A stretch of 64,000 bases of DNA from Salinisphaera sp002433465 (lineage in GTDB: Bacteria > Pseudomonadota > Gammaproteobacteria > Nevskiales > Salinisphaeraceae), in the NCBI RefSeq assembly GCF_040361435.1, contig NZ_APNL01000012.1:1-64000 (forward strand). The letters run 5' to 3'. Position numbers and translations under genes: made by a program. The number at the start of each line of letters is the position of its first letter. Position 1 is the first letter of the stretch. Under the pieces are notes generated by a model. That model saw nothing but the letters and a program-made list of their open reading frames with translations, was not told the DNA's origin and ran no database searches. Shown here one piece after another: positions 25,779 to 34,552 of the stretch.

Positions 25779-27058
25779 CTAACGATCGCCGAACCCTGCT
25801 GCGCGGGCTGGCCGGCGCGGCCGCGCTCGGTGCGCTCGGCCTGCCGCTGCGTCGCGCACGGGCCGCGCCCTCGACGGTGGTGATTGCCGGCGGCGGTTTC
25901 GCGGGCGCCAGCTGTGCGCTCGCCCTGCGCCGGCTCGCCCCTCAGGTGCGCGTGACGCTGGTGGATCGCCAGCCGCATTTCGTCACCGGCCCGTTTTGCA
26001 ATGCGGTGATCGCCGGCCTGCGCCCGATCTCGTCCATCACCCAGGGCCACGCCGGCCTGAGCGCGGCCGGCGTTCGCATCGTGCATGCCGATATCGACGG
26101 GGTCGAACCGGCCGCGCGCCGTATCCGGCTGGCCGACGGCCGCACCATCGGCGGCGACCGGCTGGTAATCGCCCCCGGTATCGATTTCGACTGGGCCGCG
26201 ATCGACGGCTACGGCCCGGCACAGGTCGAGCGTATTCCCCATGCCTGGCCCGGCGGCGCCGAAGCGCTGCGCACCCTGCGCCAACAGCTGCGGGCCATGC
26301 CCGACAACGGCCGGGTGGTGATCAGCGTGCCGGACAATCCCTATCGCTGCCCGCCGGGGCCCTACGAGCGGGCCAGCCTGATCGCCCACTTTCTCAAGCA
26401 GCACAAACCGCAGGCCAGCGTGCTGATCCTCGACGCCAAGGATCATTTTTCCAAGGAGCCGCTGTTTCGCACCGCCTGGGGCACACGCTACGGCGAACGG
26501 CTGCAGTGGCGCGGCGGCCGGCGCGACGGCGCACGCGTGGTGGCGGTGGATAGCCAGAGCCGGTGCGTGCGTACGATCAGCGGCGACGAATACGCAGCCG
26601 ACGTGCTCAATATCATTCCGCCGCAACGGGCCGGGCGTCTGGCGGGCGATGCCGGACTGACCGACGCCGCCGGCTGGGTGCCGGTCGCGGCCCACGATTT
26701 CTCGGTGGCCGGCTACGCGGGCGTGCATGTGATCGGCGATGCCGCCCGTGCCGAGCCCATGCCCAAATCCGCCTATGCCGCCAACATGCAGGCCAAGCTG
26801 TGTGCCCATGCCATCGCCCGCGACCTGGCCGGCGAGCCGGCCGTGGAAACAAAGCTGATCAACGCCTGCTACAGCCTGGTAGCCCCGGACTACGGCATCA
26901 GTATTACCGAGGTATATCGGCTCGATGGCGATACGCTGGCCGCCATCGCAAACGCCGGCGGCATATCCGCGCTGGCGGCCGACTCGCAAACCCGCGCCGC
27001 CGAAGCCGACTATGCCCGTGCCTGGTATCAAAACATCGTGCGCGACAGCTTCGGCTAG
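25766..27058 (+). CDS. Flavocytochrome-c-like FAD flavoprotein (FccB family, one active-site Cys missing)
   Basis: 430-aa exported FAD oxidoreductase. A Tat signal (RRTLLRGLAG, Arg8-Arg9, cleaving near ARA) precedes the FAD motif VVIAGGGFAGASCALAL. It follows the sulfide dehydrogenase flavoprotein FccB to the end: PYRCPPGPYERAS, NIIPPQRAGRLAGDAGLT, GDAARAEPMPKSAYAAN, CYSLVAPDYGIS. FccB has a redox disulfide; here Cys195 is present, but the AGWCPV partner is AGWVPV (Val305). Sulfide oxidation is therefore doubtful. The start codon lies in the MITE; removing the MITE gives MPPNDRR from an ATG inside the cytochrome gene (25495). Confidence 0.9.
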   Translation: MQSFPNDRRTLLRGLAGAAALGALGLPLRRARAAPSTVVIAGGGFAGASCALALRRLAPQVRVTLVDRQPHFVTGPFCNAVIAGLRPISSITQGHAGLSAAGVRIVHADIDGVEPAARRIRLADGRTIGGDRLVIAPGIDFDWAAIDGYGPAQVERIPHAWPGGAEALRTLRQQLRAMPDNGRVVISVPDNPYRCPPGPYERASLIAHFLKQHKPQASVLILDAKDHFSKEPLFRTAWGTRYGERLQWRGGRRDGARVVAVDSQSRCVRTISGDEYAADVLNIIPPQRAGRLAGDAGLTDAAGWVPVAAHDFSVAGYAGVHVIGDAARAEPMPKSAYAANMQAKLCAHAIARDLAGEPAVETKLINACYSLVAPDYGISITEVYRLDGDTLAAIANAGGISALAADSQTRAAEADYARAWYQNIVRDSFG

Positions 27059-27087
27059 CCGCGCCGGCCGACGACCCCCGGACGCCG

Positions 27088-28026
27088 CTACTCGAGCGTC
27101 GCCTTTTCCAGCGCCGGATAAAGATACGTCACCGAGCGCCGGTATTCGGCTGGCTGTACGGCCAGCGCGGCCCAGCGCGGCGGCAGCGCTTCGAACATCA
27201 GTTCGGCAGCGCTGTCGCCGCGCGCCGCCCCCGCCTGCAGGCGCTCGACCAGCCAGCGCAGATAGGCACCGGTCTGCTCGAGCGGTGTGTCGTCGCTTGC
27301 CACCGGTCCGTGCCCGGGCACCACGATACGAAAACCGGTACGGGCTGCGCCTGCCAGCGCCTGCTGCCAGCCGGCGATATCGCCATGCGGCGTGGCCGGC
27401 GCCCGGTCGTGGAATACGACGTCGCCGGCAAAGAGCACGCCGGTACGACGATCCAGAATCATGAGATCGGCCGGACTGTGCCCGGCCGTGGCGATCAGTT
27501 CGAGCCGGTGATCGCCGTAGTCCACGACCGGCTCCATGTCGGGCACGATGATCTCATCCGGCACCACGGCCGATGTACCACGCATGGCCGCGCCGACGCG
27601 GTCGTAGAGATGTCGGGCCATCGCCTCGCCGGCGCTACGGATGGTCCGTGCGGTGGCCGGTAGCGCAGCAATAGGCACATCCGCGAAGGCGTTGTTGCCC
27701 AGAAAATGGTCGGCATGGGCATGGGTGATGTACACCCGCACCACCGGCCGGTCCGTGACGCGGGCGATGGCGGCGCGCATGGCTTCGCCGTAGAGGCGCG
27801 ACGGGCCGGTATCGATCACCACCACGCCCTGCTCGGTCACGATGAAGCCGCTGTTGGCCACCGCGCCATGGTTGTCGAAATCGAAGGCCTCGAGCGCGCC
27901 GAGGAATACATAGGTATCGGGCGCGACGCGTTGCGGGACCAGCTCGTAATAGTCGTCGGCGCCAGCCGGCGTGATGGCAGACAGCAGCCACAGGCACAGC
28001 AGAACGATAAAACGCGCCGACATCAC
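27088..28026 (-). CDS. Quinoprotein-relay zinc metallohydrolase (SoxH-related)
   Basis: 312-aa exported metallo-beta-lactamase-fold enzyme with signal peptide (about 1-23). The metal motif THAHADH is near residue 100, followed by later ligands in AGHSPADLM, FAGDVVFHD and VPGHGPV. It matches the SoxH-related group found beside PQQ dehydrogenases and SoxYZ-like carriers. It overlaps the carrier gene by 4 bp (ATGA), so the pair act together. The substrate is unknown; a thioester- or sulfur-bound group on the carrier is a fair guess. Confidence 0.88.
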   Translation of the reverse strand: MMSARFIVLLCLWLLSAITPAGADDYYELVPQRVAPDTYVFLGALEAFDFDNHGAVANSGFIVTEQGVVVIDTGPSRLYGEAMRAAIARVTDRPVVRVYITHAHADHFLGNNAFADVPIAALPATARTIRSAGEAMARHLYDRVGAAMRGTSAVVPDEIIVPDMEPVVDYGDHRLELIATAGHSPADLMILDRRTGVLFAGDVVFHDRAPATPHGDIAGWQQALAGAARTGFRIVVPGHGPVASDDTPLEQTGAYLRWLVERLQAGAARGDSAAELMFEALPPRWAALAVQPAEYRRSVTYLYPALEKATLE

Positions 28027-28829
28027 GGCGACGCGGCCCTGGCAGCCGGGGCTACGTCCTTGCTATAGCGCTGCGCCCGGACGTCGCGCACCTCGATATG
28101 CAACGGTTCGCGGCCGGCGATATCCAGGGTGAATACCGCCGTGGTGGCCAGCGACTTGCCCGGAACCAGCCGTGCGCGCGGCTCGCCCGCGCTATCGCTT
28201 ACGCTGATCCGGTCGATCGCGGGCACCGACTCGCTGTCCGACGCCGGCTGTCGAATACGAAACTTCAAGCGTTGATAACCTTCCGGTCGCGGCCAGACCT
28301 GCGCCTCGATGCCAGGCCCCGCGCCTGGCTCTGCTGCATCGCTCGCGGTCATGCTCGGCGCGGCACAGCCGCCGCCCTGGGCATCGATCCAGCGGCCGCC
28401 GATATGCCATACGCCGTCGCCCGTGAGTACGGCCGCCCGCAGGGGCGTGGCCTGGGCAAGGCGCAGACCGAATCCCAGCCTGAAATCGCGCGCTGCCGGC
28501 GCCGCGCCCGGAAAATAATCCAGCACCGCACCGGGGGCGGCGGCATCCGCCAGCACGCGGATGTGGCGTACGTCTTCCAGGCCGGATATGCGCAGGAAAA
28601 CCGGAGTGGCCCGGCCGTCTTCGCCCGCGCCCGGCGCGAACACCTGCACGCGTTCGTCGAACACAATCCGGGCGTCGCGAAAATGCTCGGCCACGATATA
28701 ACGCCAGCGCGACGAGTCCAGCGGATCGGCCGGTATCGACGCGGTGGTGGCTGCCGGCGCGCCGAGCGCATACCCGAACAGACACAGCCACAGCAGGCAT
28801 GAACCCGCGCGCATGCGCTGCCGCCTCAT
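28023..28829 (-). CDS. Quinoprotein-associated SoxYZ-like carrier protein
   Basis: 268-aa exported protein fusing SoxY-like (about residues 30-160) and SoxZ-like (about 170-268) halves. The carrier Cys lies in DAQGGGCAAPS near residue 153, where SoxY holds its swinging-arm cysteine. A signal peptide precedes. The ATG at 28829 is 1 bp past the M48 stop; an internal ATG five codons later would also work. In Sox systems the Cys carries sulfur intermediates; in quinoprotein clusters the cargo is unknown. Coupled to the metallohydrolase gene downstream. Confidence 0.87.
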   Translation of the reverse strand: MRRQRMRAGSCLLWLCLFGYALGAPAATTASIPADPLDSSRWRYIVAEHFRDARIVFDERVQVFAPGAGEDGRATPVFLRISGLEDVRHIRVLADAAAPGAVLDYFPGAAPAARDFRLGFGLRLAQATPLRAAVLTGDGVWHIGGRWIDAQGGGCAAPSMTASDAAEPGAGPGIEAQVWPRPEGYQRLKFRIRQPASDSESVPAIDRISVSDSAGEPRARLVPGKSLATTAVFTLDIAGREPLHIEVRDVRAQRYSKDVAPAARAASP

Positions 28830-28830
28830 G

Positions 28831-30021
28831 CTAGCCATCGATCGCGCGCAGCCTTGCCAGCCGCGCGGACCCGGGCGGATGGGTCGCAAACACCGCGGCA
28901 TACCAGCGGTCCATGGTCGGCGCGGTGAGGTTGTTCGCCAGCAGTTTCTCCAGCGCCGAGATCAGCGCGGCCGGCTGGGCGTGTTCGGCGGCATAGGCAT
29001 CGGCCTCGTATTCGTAGCGCCGCCGGCGCGCGGACTGCCAGCCCTGCAGCGGCCAGCCCAGCGCCGGCAACAACAGATAGGCCGCCACCGCGAGCAGCGC
29101 CGGCGCTACCGCCAGATCCGCCCACGCCGCCACCGTACCGATCGCGAGATAACCACCGAACAGAAGCACGGCCTGACTGGCATAAAAACGCTGCAGATGA
29201 CCACAGCGGTAATGACCGAGCTCGTGGGCCATGACGGCCTCCAGTTCTGCCGCCGACAGGTGAGCGATCAGCGTATCCGAAAGCACCACCCGCTTGGATC
29301 GGCCCAGGCCGGTGAAATAGGCGTTGGCCCCGCGCGAGCGGCGCGAGGTATCCACCACCAGGACCTGCTCCAGGCGCGTACCGCAGCGCTGCATCATGGC
29401 CTCGAGGCGCTGACGCAGCTCGCCGGGCGCAAGCGGCTCGAAACGCTCGAACAGCGGCGCGATGAGATTCGGCCGTGCCCAGAACAAGAAAGCCGTGCCC
29501 ACGATCATCAGCACCCCGCTCGCCGGCCAGGCCCAGCCGAACGGCGCCACGGCGAACGGCCACAGAACCCAGAGGCAAGCCGGCACCGCGAGCGTCGCAT
29601 TGAGCATTACGCGGCGGGCGCTGTCGCCTGCGACCGCGGCGAACGTGCGGGTCGACATACCGGCGGTACGCTCGACGAACCGCCAGCGTGCCCACACCCG
29701 CATCTCGCACAGCAGCTGATCGAGGGCCGCGAATACGACAGCAAACGCCAGCACGCCGGCCCACGCGTAGGCCTCGAGGCCGGCATACAGGCCCGCGAGC
29801 GCGCCGCTGGCAAGCCAGAAGACGATACGTGCCACGCGTTCGAAGCCTGCCAGCCATTGAAATAGCGCCCGCCGCTGGCCATAGCGCAGAAGCCGTTGCT
29901 GCGAAGGCGCGCGCAGCTCGGCCGCCAGATGGCGCCACTGGCGCAGACATACGATCGCCTCGAACACCAGCGACCCCAGCAGCCAGCCGGCCAGGCTCCA
30001 GAAAAGCACTGCGGCGCTCAT
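28831..30021 (-). CDS. M48-family membrane zinc endopeptidase (Ste24/HtpX-like)
   Basis: 396-aa integral membrane protease. Several N-terminal helices precede the zinc motif HELGH (near residue 264), with the third ligand in YEYEADAYAAEHA, and ATHPPGSARLARL at the end. Architecture is that of CAAX-type Ste24 peptidases. The ATG at 30021 begins a hydrophobic helix; an upstream extension reads as non-membrane sequence and is less likely. Directly precedes the SoxYZ-like gene, so it may mature or survey proteins of the quinoprotein relay; that is inference. Confidence 0.88.
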   Translation of the reverse strand: MSAAVLFWSLAGWLLGSLVFEAIVCLRQWRHLAAELRAPSQQRLLRYGQRRALFQWLAGFERVARIVFWLASGALAGLYAGLEAYAWAGVLAFAVVFAALDQLLCEMRVWARWRFVERTAGMSTRTFAAVAGDSARRVMLNATLAVPACLWVLWPFAVAPFGWAWPASGVLMIVGTAFLFWARPNLIAPLFERFEPLAPGELRQRLEAMMQRCGTRLEQVLVVDTSRRSRGANAYFTGLGRSKRVVLSDTLIAHLSAAELEAVMAHELGHYRCGHLQRFYASQAVLLFGGYLAIGTVAAWADLAVAPALLAVAAYLLLPALGWPLQGWQSARRRRYEYEADAYAAEHAQPAALISALEKLLANNLTAPTMDRWYAAVFATHPPGSARLARLRAIDG

Positions 30022-30186
30022 CGACGAGGCAGCCCCGACACGGCACTGCCCGTTCGCGGCACCCTGCTTACGTCGCATTCGCTCGGTTTCATCGAGGGCG
30101 TAGTGTGGATCGCGAACCGGCGCGAACGCCGGCACACAACAGGCCGACGGCCCATAAATCGATTAATTGCGAGACGAGGAACAGCC

Positions 30187-30753
30187 ATGACGATCACGAT
30201 ACATCCCAGCGTCGATAAAGGCATGACGCCGGCAGCAGAGAATTTCTCCGGCGGCACGCTCAAATGCCGCTGCAGCAAAGACCCTGTCCAGGTCGAGGTT
30301 TCTTCCCAGTGCGCGCACAACCATGTCTGTGGCTGCACGATGTGCTGGAAACCCGAAGGCGCCACCTTCGCCCAGATCGCGGTGGTGCCCAGCGACAGCG
30401 TCAAGATCCGTGAAAACGAGAAGAAGCTGAAGGTCGTCAACGAGAACGCGGCGATCAAACGTCACGCCTGCCGCGACTGCGGCACCCACATGGTCGGGCA
30501 TATCGAAGACAGCAAGCATCCGTTCTACGGCCTCGACTTCATTCATACCGAACTCTCCGACGAGCAGGGCTGGGAACCGCCACAGTTCGCGGCCTTCGTG
30601 TCGTCGATCATCGAAGCCGGCACCGACCCCAACCGGATGGGCGAAATCCGCCGTCACCTGCACGATGCCGGCCTGGAACCCTACGACTGCCTGTCGCCCA
30701 CCCTCATGGATGTGATCGCGACCCATACAGCCAAGCAAAAAGGCGTGCTGTAG
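30187..30753 (+). CDS. gfa: S-(hydroxymethyl)glutathione synthase (Gfa-like)
   Basis: 188-aa glutathione-dependent formaldehyde-activating family protein. Zinc ligands are seen as CRCSKDP, CGCTMCW and CRDCGTH. The family is proposed to speed condensation of formaldehyde with glutathione, though some members may serve another role. ATG at 30187 after a GAGGA site. Followed by a strong terminator, then an FDH-like dehydrogenase gene, a common pairing for formaldehyde removal after alcohol oxidation. Confidence 0.93.
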   Translation: MTITIHPSVDKGMTPAAENFSGGTLKCRCSKDPVQVEVSSQCAHNHVCGCTMCWKPEGATFAQIAVVPSDSVKIRENEKKLKVVNENAAIKRHACRDCGTHMVGHIEDSKHPFYGLDFIHTELSDEQGWEPPQFAAFVSSIIEAGTDPNRMGEIRRHLHDAGLEPYDCLSPTLMDVIATHTAKQKGVL

Positions 30754-30762
30754 CACTGCCCT

Positions 30763-30796
30763 GCCGCCGGCTCGGCCCCGAGCCGGCGGCGTTTTC
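30763..30796 (+). terminator. Terminator after gfa
   Basis: A 12-bp perfect stem (GCCGCCGGCTCG with CGAGCCGGCGGC, loop GCCC) followed by GTTTT, 10 nt past the gfa stop codon. Confidence 0.85.
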
Positions 30797-30924
30797 GAGT
30801 GCGTTGCTGCAGCCAGGGCAAAAGTCTTTTCCCGGCGCGAGGTTCAGTGATATTGCGCATTCCACGGGCGCCGCGCCTGCATGCAGGATGCAGATTCAAG
30901 CTTTCGAACCACAGCGAGCGCCTT

Positions 30925-32088
30925 ATGAAAGCACTCACCTGGCACGGCACCCACGACGTACGCGTCGACAACGTCGAGGATCCGACCATCCAGCAGGATC
31001 GCGACGCCATCATCAAGATCACCGCCACCGCGATCTGCGGCTCCGATCTGCACCTCTACAACGGCCTGATGGCCGGCATGCAGGCCGGCGACGTGCTCGG
31101 CCACGAGTTCATGGGCGAAGTCGTGGAAACCGGCTCGGCCGTGAACAATCTCAAAAAGGGCGATCGCGTGGTCGTACCCTTCACCATTTCCTGCGGCAGC
31201 TGCTTTTTCTGCAACAAGCATCTGTATTCGCTGTGCGACAACTCCAACCCGAACGCCGATCAGGCCGCCGAGTTGATGGGCCATTCGCCGGCCGCCCTGT
31301 TCGGCTATTCGCATGTGCTCGGCGGCATCCCCGGCGGCCAGGCCGAGTACGTGCGCGTACCCTATGCCGACGTCGGCCCGATCAAGGTCGAATCCGACCT
31401 GCGCGACGATCAGCTGCTGTTTCTGTCGGACATCTACCCGACCGGCTACCAGGCCGTCGATCAATGCGATATGGAAGCCGGCGACACGGTCGCCATCTGG
31501 GGCTGTGGCCCGGTCGGCCAGTTCGCGATTCGCAGCGCCTGGATGATGGGCGCGGGCCGCGTCATCGCCATCGATCGCGTACCCGAGCGCCTGAAGCTGG
31601 CCCAAGAAAAAGCCGGGGCCGAGGTGATCAACTTCGAAGAAGACGACGTCTACAGCAAGCTGCTCGACATGACCGGCGGGCGCGGGCCGGACTGCGGCAT
31701 CGACTGCGTGGGCGCCGAAGCCCATGGTCAGGGCGACCCGGAAGCCATACGCCGCAGCGCGGATTCCACGGAAGACAATCATCCGCATGCGATCAACGAA
31801 ATGATCATGTCGGTACGCAAGGGCGGGCGGCTGTCGCTGCCGGGCGTCTATACCGACAAGGTGGACGGTTTCGCGATCAACGCGCTGATGAACAAGTCGC
31901 TGTCGGTCAAGGGCGGCCAGACCCATATGCAGGGTTATCTCAAGGGCCTGCTCAATACCGTGGAACAGGGGCTGATCGACCCATCGTTCATTATCACCCA
32001 TCGCTACGGGCTGAGCGACGCGCCCCAGGCCTATGCCAACTTCAATGCCAAGGAAGATGGCTGCATCAAGGTGGTGATGACGCCGTGA
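30925..32088 (+). CDS. Zinc-dependent alcohol dehydrogenase, formaldehyde-dehydrogenase-like
   Basis: 387-aa medium-chain dehydrogenase. Catalytic zinc region: C38 in ICGSDLHLYNG and GHEFMGEVVE. Structural zinc: CGSCFFCNKHLYSLC. NAD-binding GCGPVGQFA. The insert GAEAHGQGDPEAIRRS and overall length fit the FDH-like subgroup related to formaldehyde dismutase and glutathione-independent enzymes, not class III AdhC (about 370 aa). Probably oxidises formaldehyde or its adduct. Follows gfa. Confidence 0.9.
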   Translation: MKALTWHGTHDVRVDNVEDPTIQQDRDAIIKITATAICGSDLHLYNGLMAGMQAGDVLGHEFMGEVVETGSAVNNLKKGDRVVVPFTISCGSCFFCNKHLYSLCDNSNPNADQAAELMGHSPAALFGYSHVLGGIPGGQAEYVRVPYADVGPIKVESDLRDDQLLFLSDIYPTGYQAVDQCDMEAGDTVAIWGCGPVGQFAIRSAWMMGAGRVIAIDRVPERLKLAQEKAGAEVINFEEDDVYSKLLDMTGGRGPDCGIDCVGAEAHGQGDPEAIRRSADSTEDNHPHAINEMIMSVRKGGRLSLPGVYTDKVDGFAINALMNKSLSVKGGQTHMQGYLKGLLNTVEQGLIDPSFIITHRYGLSDAPQAYANFNAKEDGCIKVVMTP

Positions 32089-32130
32089 TAGAAGGCGTTT
32101 GAAACCACGACAGGACTGCGGGCCGAACGA

Positions 32131-32160
32131 AAAAAGGGGCGATGAATCGCCCCTTTTTCT
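32131..32160. terminator. Bidirectional terminator between FDH-like and USP genes
   Basis: GGGGCGA and TCGCCCC arms with loop TGAA are flanked by A-runs on the left and T-runs on the right, so it can end transcripts from both converging genes. Confidence 0.88.
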
Positions 32161-32177
32161 TGCCCGAAAACAATCTG

Positions 32178-33038
32178 CTAGCGCAGGATCAGTACCGGCA
32201 GGTTCGCATGACGAATCATTTCGGTGGTGGTGCTACCCACCAGCAGATGGCGGATGCGCGAATGGCCATAGGCGCCCATCACCAGCATGTCGATATCATT
32301 GGCCTGTTCGTAGGCGCGCAGCGTGGCCTCGACCTCGCCCTCCTCGAGCACGGCGATCGTGACCTCGCCGCAGACAGCCTCGAGCGCGACCTTGGCCTCG
32401 TCGAGCTTGGTGCGGCAGTCGTCGCTGGCATCGCCGACATAAACCAGATGACAGACCACGCCGGCAAACAGCGGGCTGGCGGCGATACGTTCGATCATCG
32501 CCTTCGAGGTACGGCTGCCGTCGAAGGCAACGACGATCCGCTCGGGTGTTTTGAACGCAGGCGGCGTAATCAGCATCGGGCAATGCAGCGAGCGAATCAC
32601 CCGTTCGAGATTGGAACCCAGATGCTCGTGGGCGGTATCGGCGGTTTCACCGCGCTTGCCGAGCACGAGCAGGCGGGTTTCGCTTTCCATTTCCACCAGG
32701 GTTTCGGCCAGCGCGCCGTGGCGCTGGCGCGAGGCGGCATTGGCCACGCCGTCGGCCGCGGCGCGCTCGCAGGCGGCATCGAGCATGATGCGGCCCTGCT
32801 CGCGCTCCAGACGGGCGCGCTGCTCGTCGAGCTGCGCCAGCTCGGCAAGCAGGTGCTCGCGCGACCCGAGGCCGATCTGGCCACTCACATCGGACTCGGC
32901 CGCGCGCCCGGTCTTGTCGATGACGTGCACGAAGGTCAGCCCGATATCCAGGCGCAGGCTCGCCCAGGCAGCCGCATCGCAGACCGCCTGGGAATAGGCC
33001 GACCCGTCGATACAAGCGGTGACGTGGCGCTCGCTCAT
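32178..33038 (-). CDS. Universal stress protein with two UspA domains
   Basis: 286 aa with two tandem UspA folds (about residues 1-140 and 145-286). Each begins with a beta-strand acid (VTACIDGSAYS; RIVVAFDGSRTS), and the second carries the ATP-binding GAYGHSRIRHLLVGSTT. 26 bp downstream of the SulP gene and probably co-transcribed. SulP-Usp pairs are common, suggesting that the Usp protein modulates or accompanies transport. Confidence 0.92.
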   Translation of the reverse strand: MSERHVTACIDGSAYSQAVCDAAAWASLRLDIGLTFVHVIDKTGRAAESDVSGQIGLGSREHLLAELAQLDEQRARLEREQGRIMLDAACERAAADGVANAASRQRHGALAETLVEMESETRLLVLGKRGETADTAHEHLGSNLERVIRSLHCPMLITPPAFKTPERIVVAFDGSRTSKAMIERIAASPLFAGVVCHLVYVGDASDDCRTKLDEAKVALEAVCGEVTIAVLEEGEVEATLRAYEQANDIDMLVMGAYGHSRIRHLLVGSTTTEMIRHANLPVLILR

Positions 33039-33064
33039 GAGAACTCCTCGGTTACTTGTTATTG

Positions 33065-34552
33065 CTAATGACCGCCGAGCAGTTTCTCAGCGTCGGGCTT
33101 GTCGTGCACGGCGATGCGGTCGACCAGGGTGGCACTGGCTTCGTTGAGCCCGACCACCTCGACCTCGGCACCCTCGCGCCGGAATTTGAGCACCACCTTG
33201 TCGAGCGCGCCGACCGCGGTGATATCCCAGAAATGGGCACGACGCAGGTCGATGCGCACGTGGTCCAGCGCCTCCTTGAAGTCGAAGCCGGCCACGAACT
33301 TCTCGGCCGAAGTGAAGAACACCTGCCCGACCACTTCATACTCTCGCGAGCGGCCGTCGTCGGTTTCGCGACTGCCGATATAGAGCAGCCGCCCCACTTT
33401 GTTGGCGAAGAACAGCGATGACAGCAGCACGCCCACGAACACGCCGATCGCCAGATTGTGGGTGGCCACCACCACGGCAACGACGGTGACCATCACCACG
33501 TTCGTGCTCATCGGATGATTGCGCATGTCGCGCAGCGATTCCCAGCTGAAGGTGCCGACCGAAACCATGATCATCACGGCTACGAGTGCCGCCATGGGAA
33601 TGAGCGACACCCAGTCGGACAGGAACACCACCATTACCAGCAGCACGACACCGGCGGTCAGCGTGGAAAAACGAGTGCGACCGCCCGATTTGATGTTGAT
33701 GACCGACTGGCCAATCATGCCGCAGCCGGCCATGCCGCCCAGCAGGCCCGCGCCGATGTTGGCGATGCCCTGCCCGCGGCATTCGCGGTTCTTGTCGCTG
33801 GGCGTATCGGTGAGATCGTCCACGATCGTGGCCGTCATCATCGATTCCATCAGGCCGACCACGGTCAACATGATCGAATACGGCAGGATGATCCAGAACG
33901 TCTCCAGCGTCAGCGGCACATCCGGCCACAGGAACACGGGCAGCGTATCCGGCAACTCGCCCATGTCGCCCACGGTATTGATGCCCATGTCGCTGGCCAT
34001 GTAGACGCCCGTGAGTACGAGGATGCAGATCAGCGGCGACGGCAGCATGCGCCCGACGACCGGCACATACGGAAACAGGTAGATGATGCCCAGCCCGGCT
34101 GCGGTCATGGCATAGACATGCCAGGTCACACCCGTGAGCTCGGGCAGCTGGGCCATGAAGATGAGAATGGCCAAGGCGTTGACGAAGCCCGTGACCACGG
34201 ACCGGGAGACGAACCGCATCAGCTCACCGAGCTTGAGCACGCCGGCGACGATCTGCAGCACGCCGGTCAGCAGCGTGGCCGCGAGCAGGTACTGCAGCCC
34301 GTGTTCGGCCACCAGCGTGGTCATCAACAGCGCCATCGCCCCGGTCGCCGCCGAGATCATGCCCGGGCGTCCGCCCGCGAACGCAATCACCACGCAGATA
34401 CAGAAGGAGGCATAGAGGCCGACCTTCGGATCGACCCCGGCGATGATGGAGAAGGCAATCGCCTCCGGAATGAGCGCCAGCGCGACCACCGTGCCGGCGA
34501 GCACGTCGGCCCGGATATTGGAGAACCAGGTTTGTCGTATCGATTGGATCAT
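33065..34552 (-). CDS. SulP-family anion transporter with STAS domain
   Basis: 495-aa inner-membrane transporter of sulfate, bicarbonate or similar anions. SulP transmembrane signatures: VVALALIPEAIAFSIIAGVDPKVGLY at the start, ANIGAGLLGGMAGCGMIGQS, and IKSGGRTRFSTL. A C-terminal STAS domain (about 400-490) contains DITAVGALDKVVLKFRREG. The ATG at 34552 gives a normal cytosolic N-terminus. First gene of a pair with the stress protein. Confidence 0.93.
   Translation of the reverse strand: MIQSIRQTWFSNIRADVLAGTVVALALIPEAIAFSIIAGVDPKVGLYASFCICVVIAFAGGRPGMISAATGAMALLMTTLVAEHGLQYLLAATLLTGVLQIVAGVLKLGELMRFVSRSVVTGFVNALAILIFMAQLPELTGVTWHVYAMTAAGLGIIYLFPYVPVVGRMLPSPLICILVLTGVYMASDMGINTVGDMGELPDTLPVFLWPDVPLTLETFWIILPYSIMLTVVGLMESMMTATIVDDLTDTPSDKNRECRGQGIANIGAGLLGGMAGCGMIGQSVINIKSGGRTRFSTLTAGVVLLVMVVFLSDWVSLIPMAALVAVMIMVSVGTFSWESLRDMRNHPMSTNVVMVTVVAVVVATHNLAIGVFVGVLLSSLFFANKVGRLLYIGSRETDDGRSREYEVVGQVFFTSAEKFVAGFDFKEALDHVRIDLRRAHFWDITAVGALDKVVLKFRREGAEVEVVGLNEASATLVDRIAVHDKPDAEKLLGGH

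Noticed and set aside
25766..27058. Calling the flavoprotein a sulfide dehydrogenase
   Set aside because: One of the two redox cysteines is replaced by Val, and the context is PQQ metabolism, so the activity cannot be assumed.
30804..32102. Second long frame on the same strand as the FDH-like dehydrogenase
   Set aside because: Frame-shifted shadow with very high Arg content; the real frame has both zinc sites.
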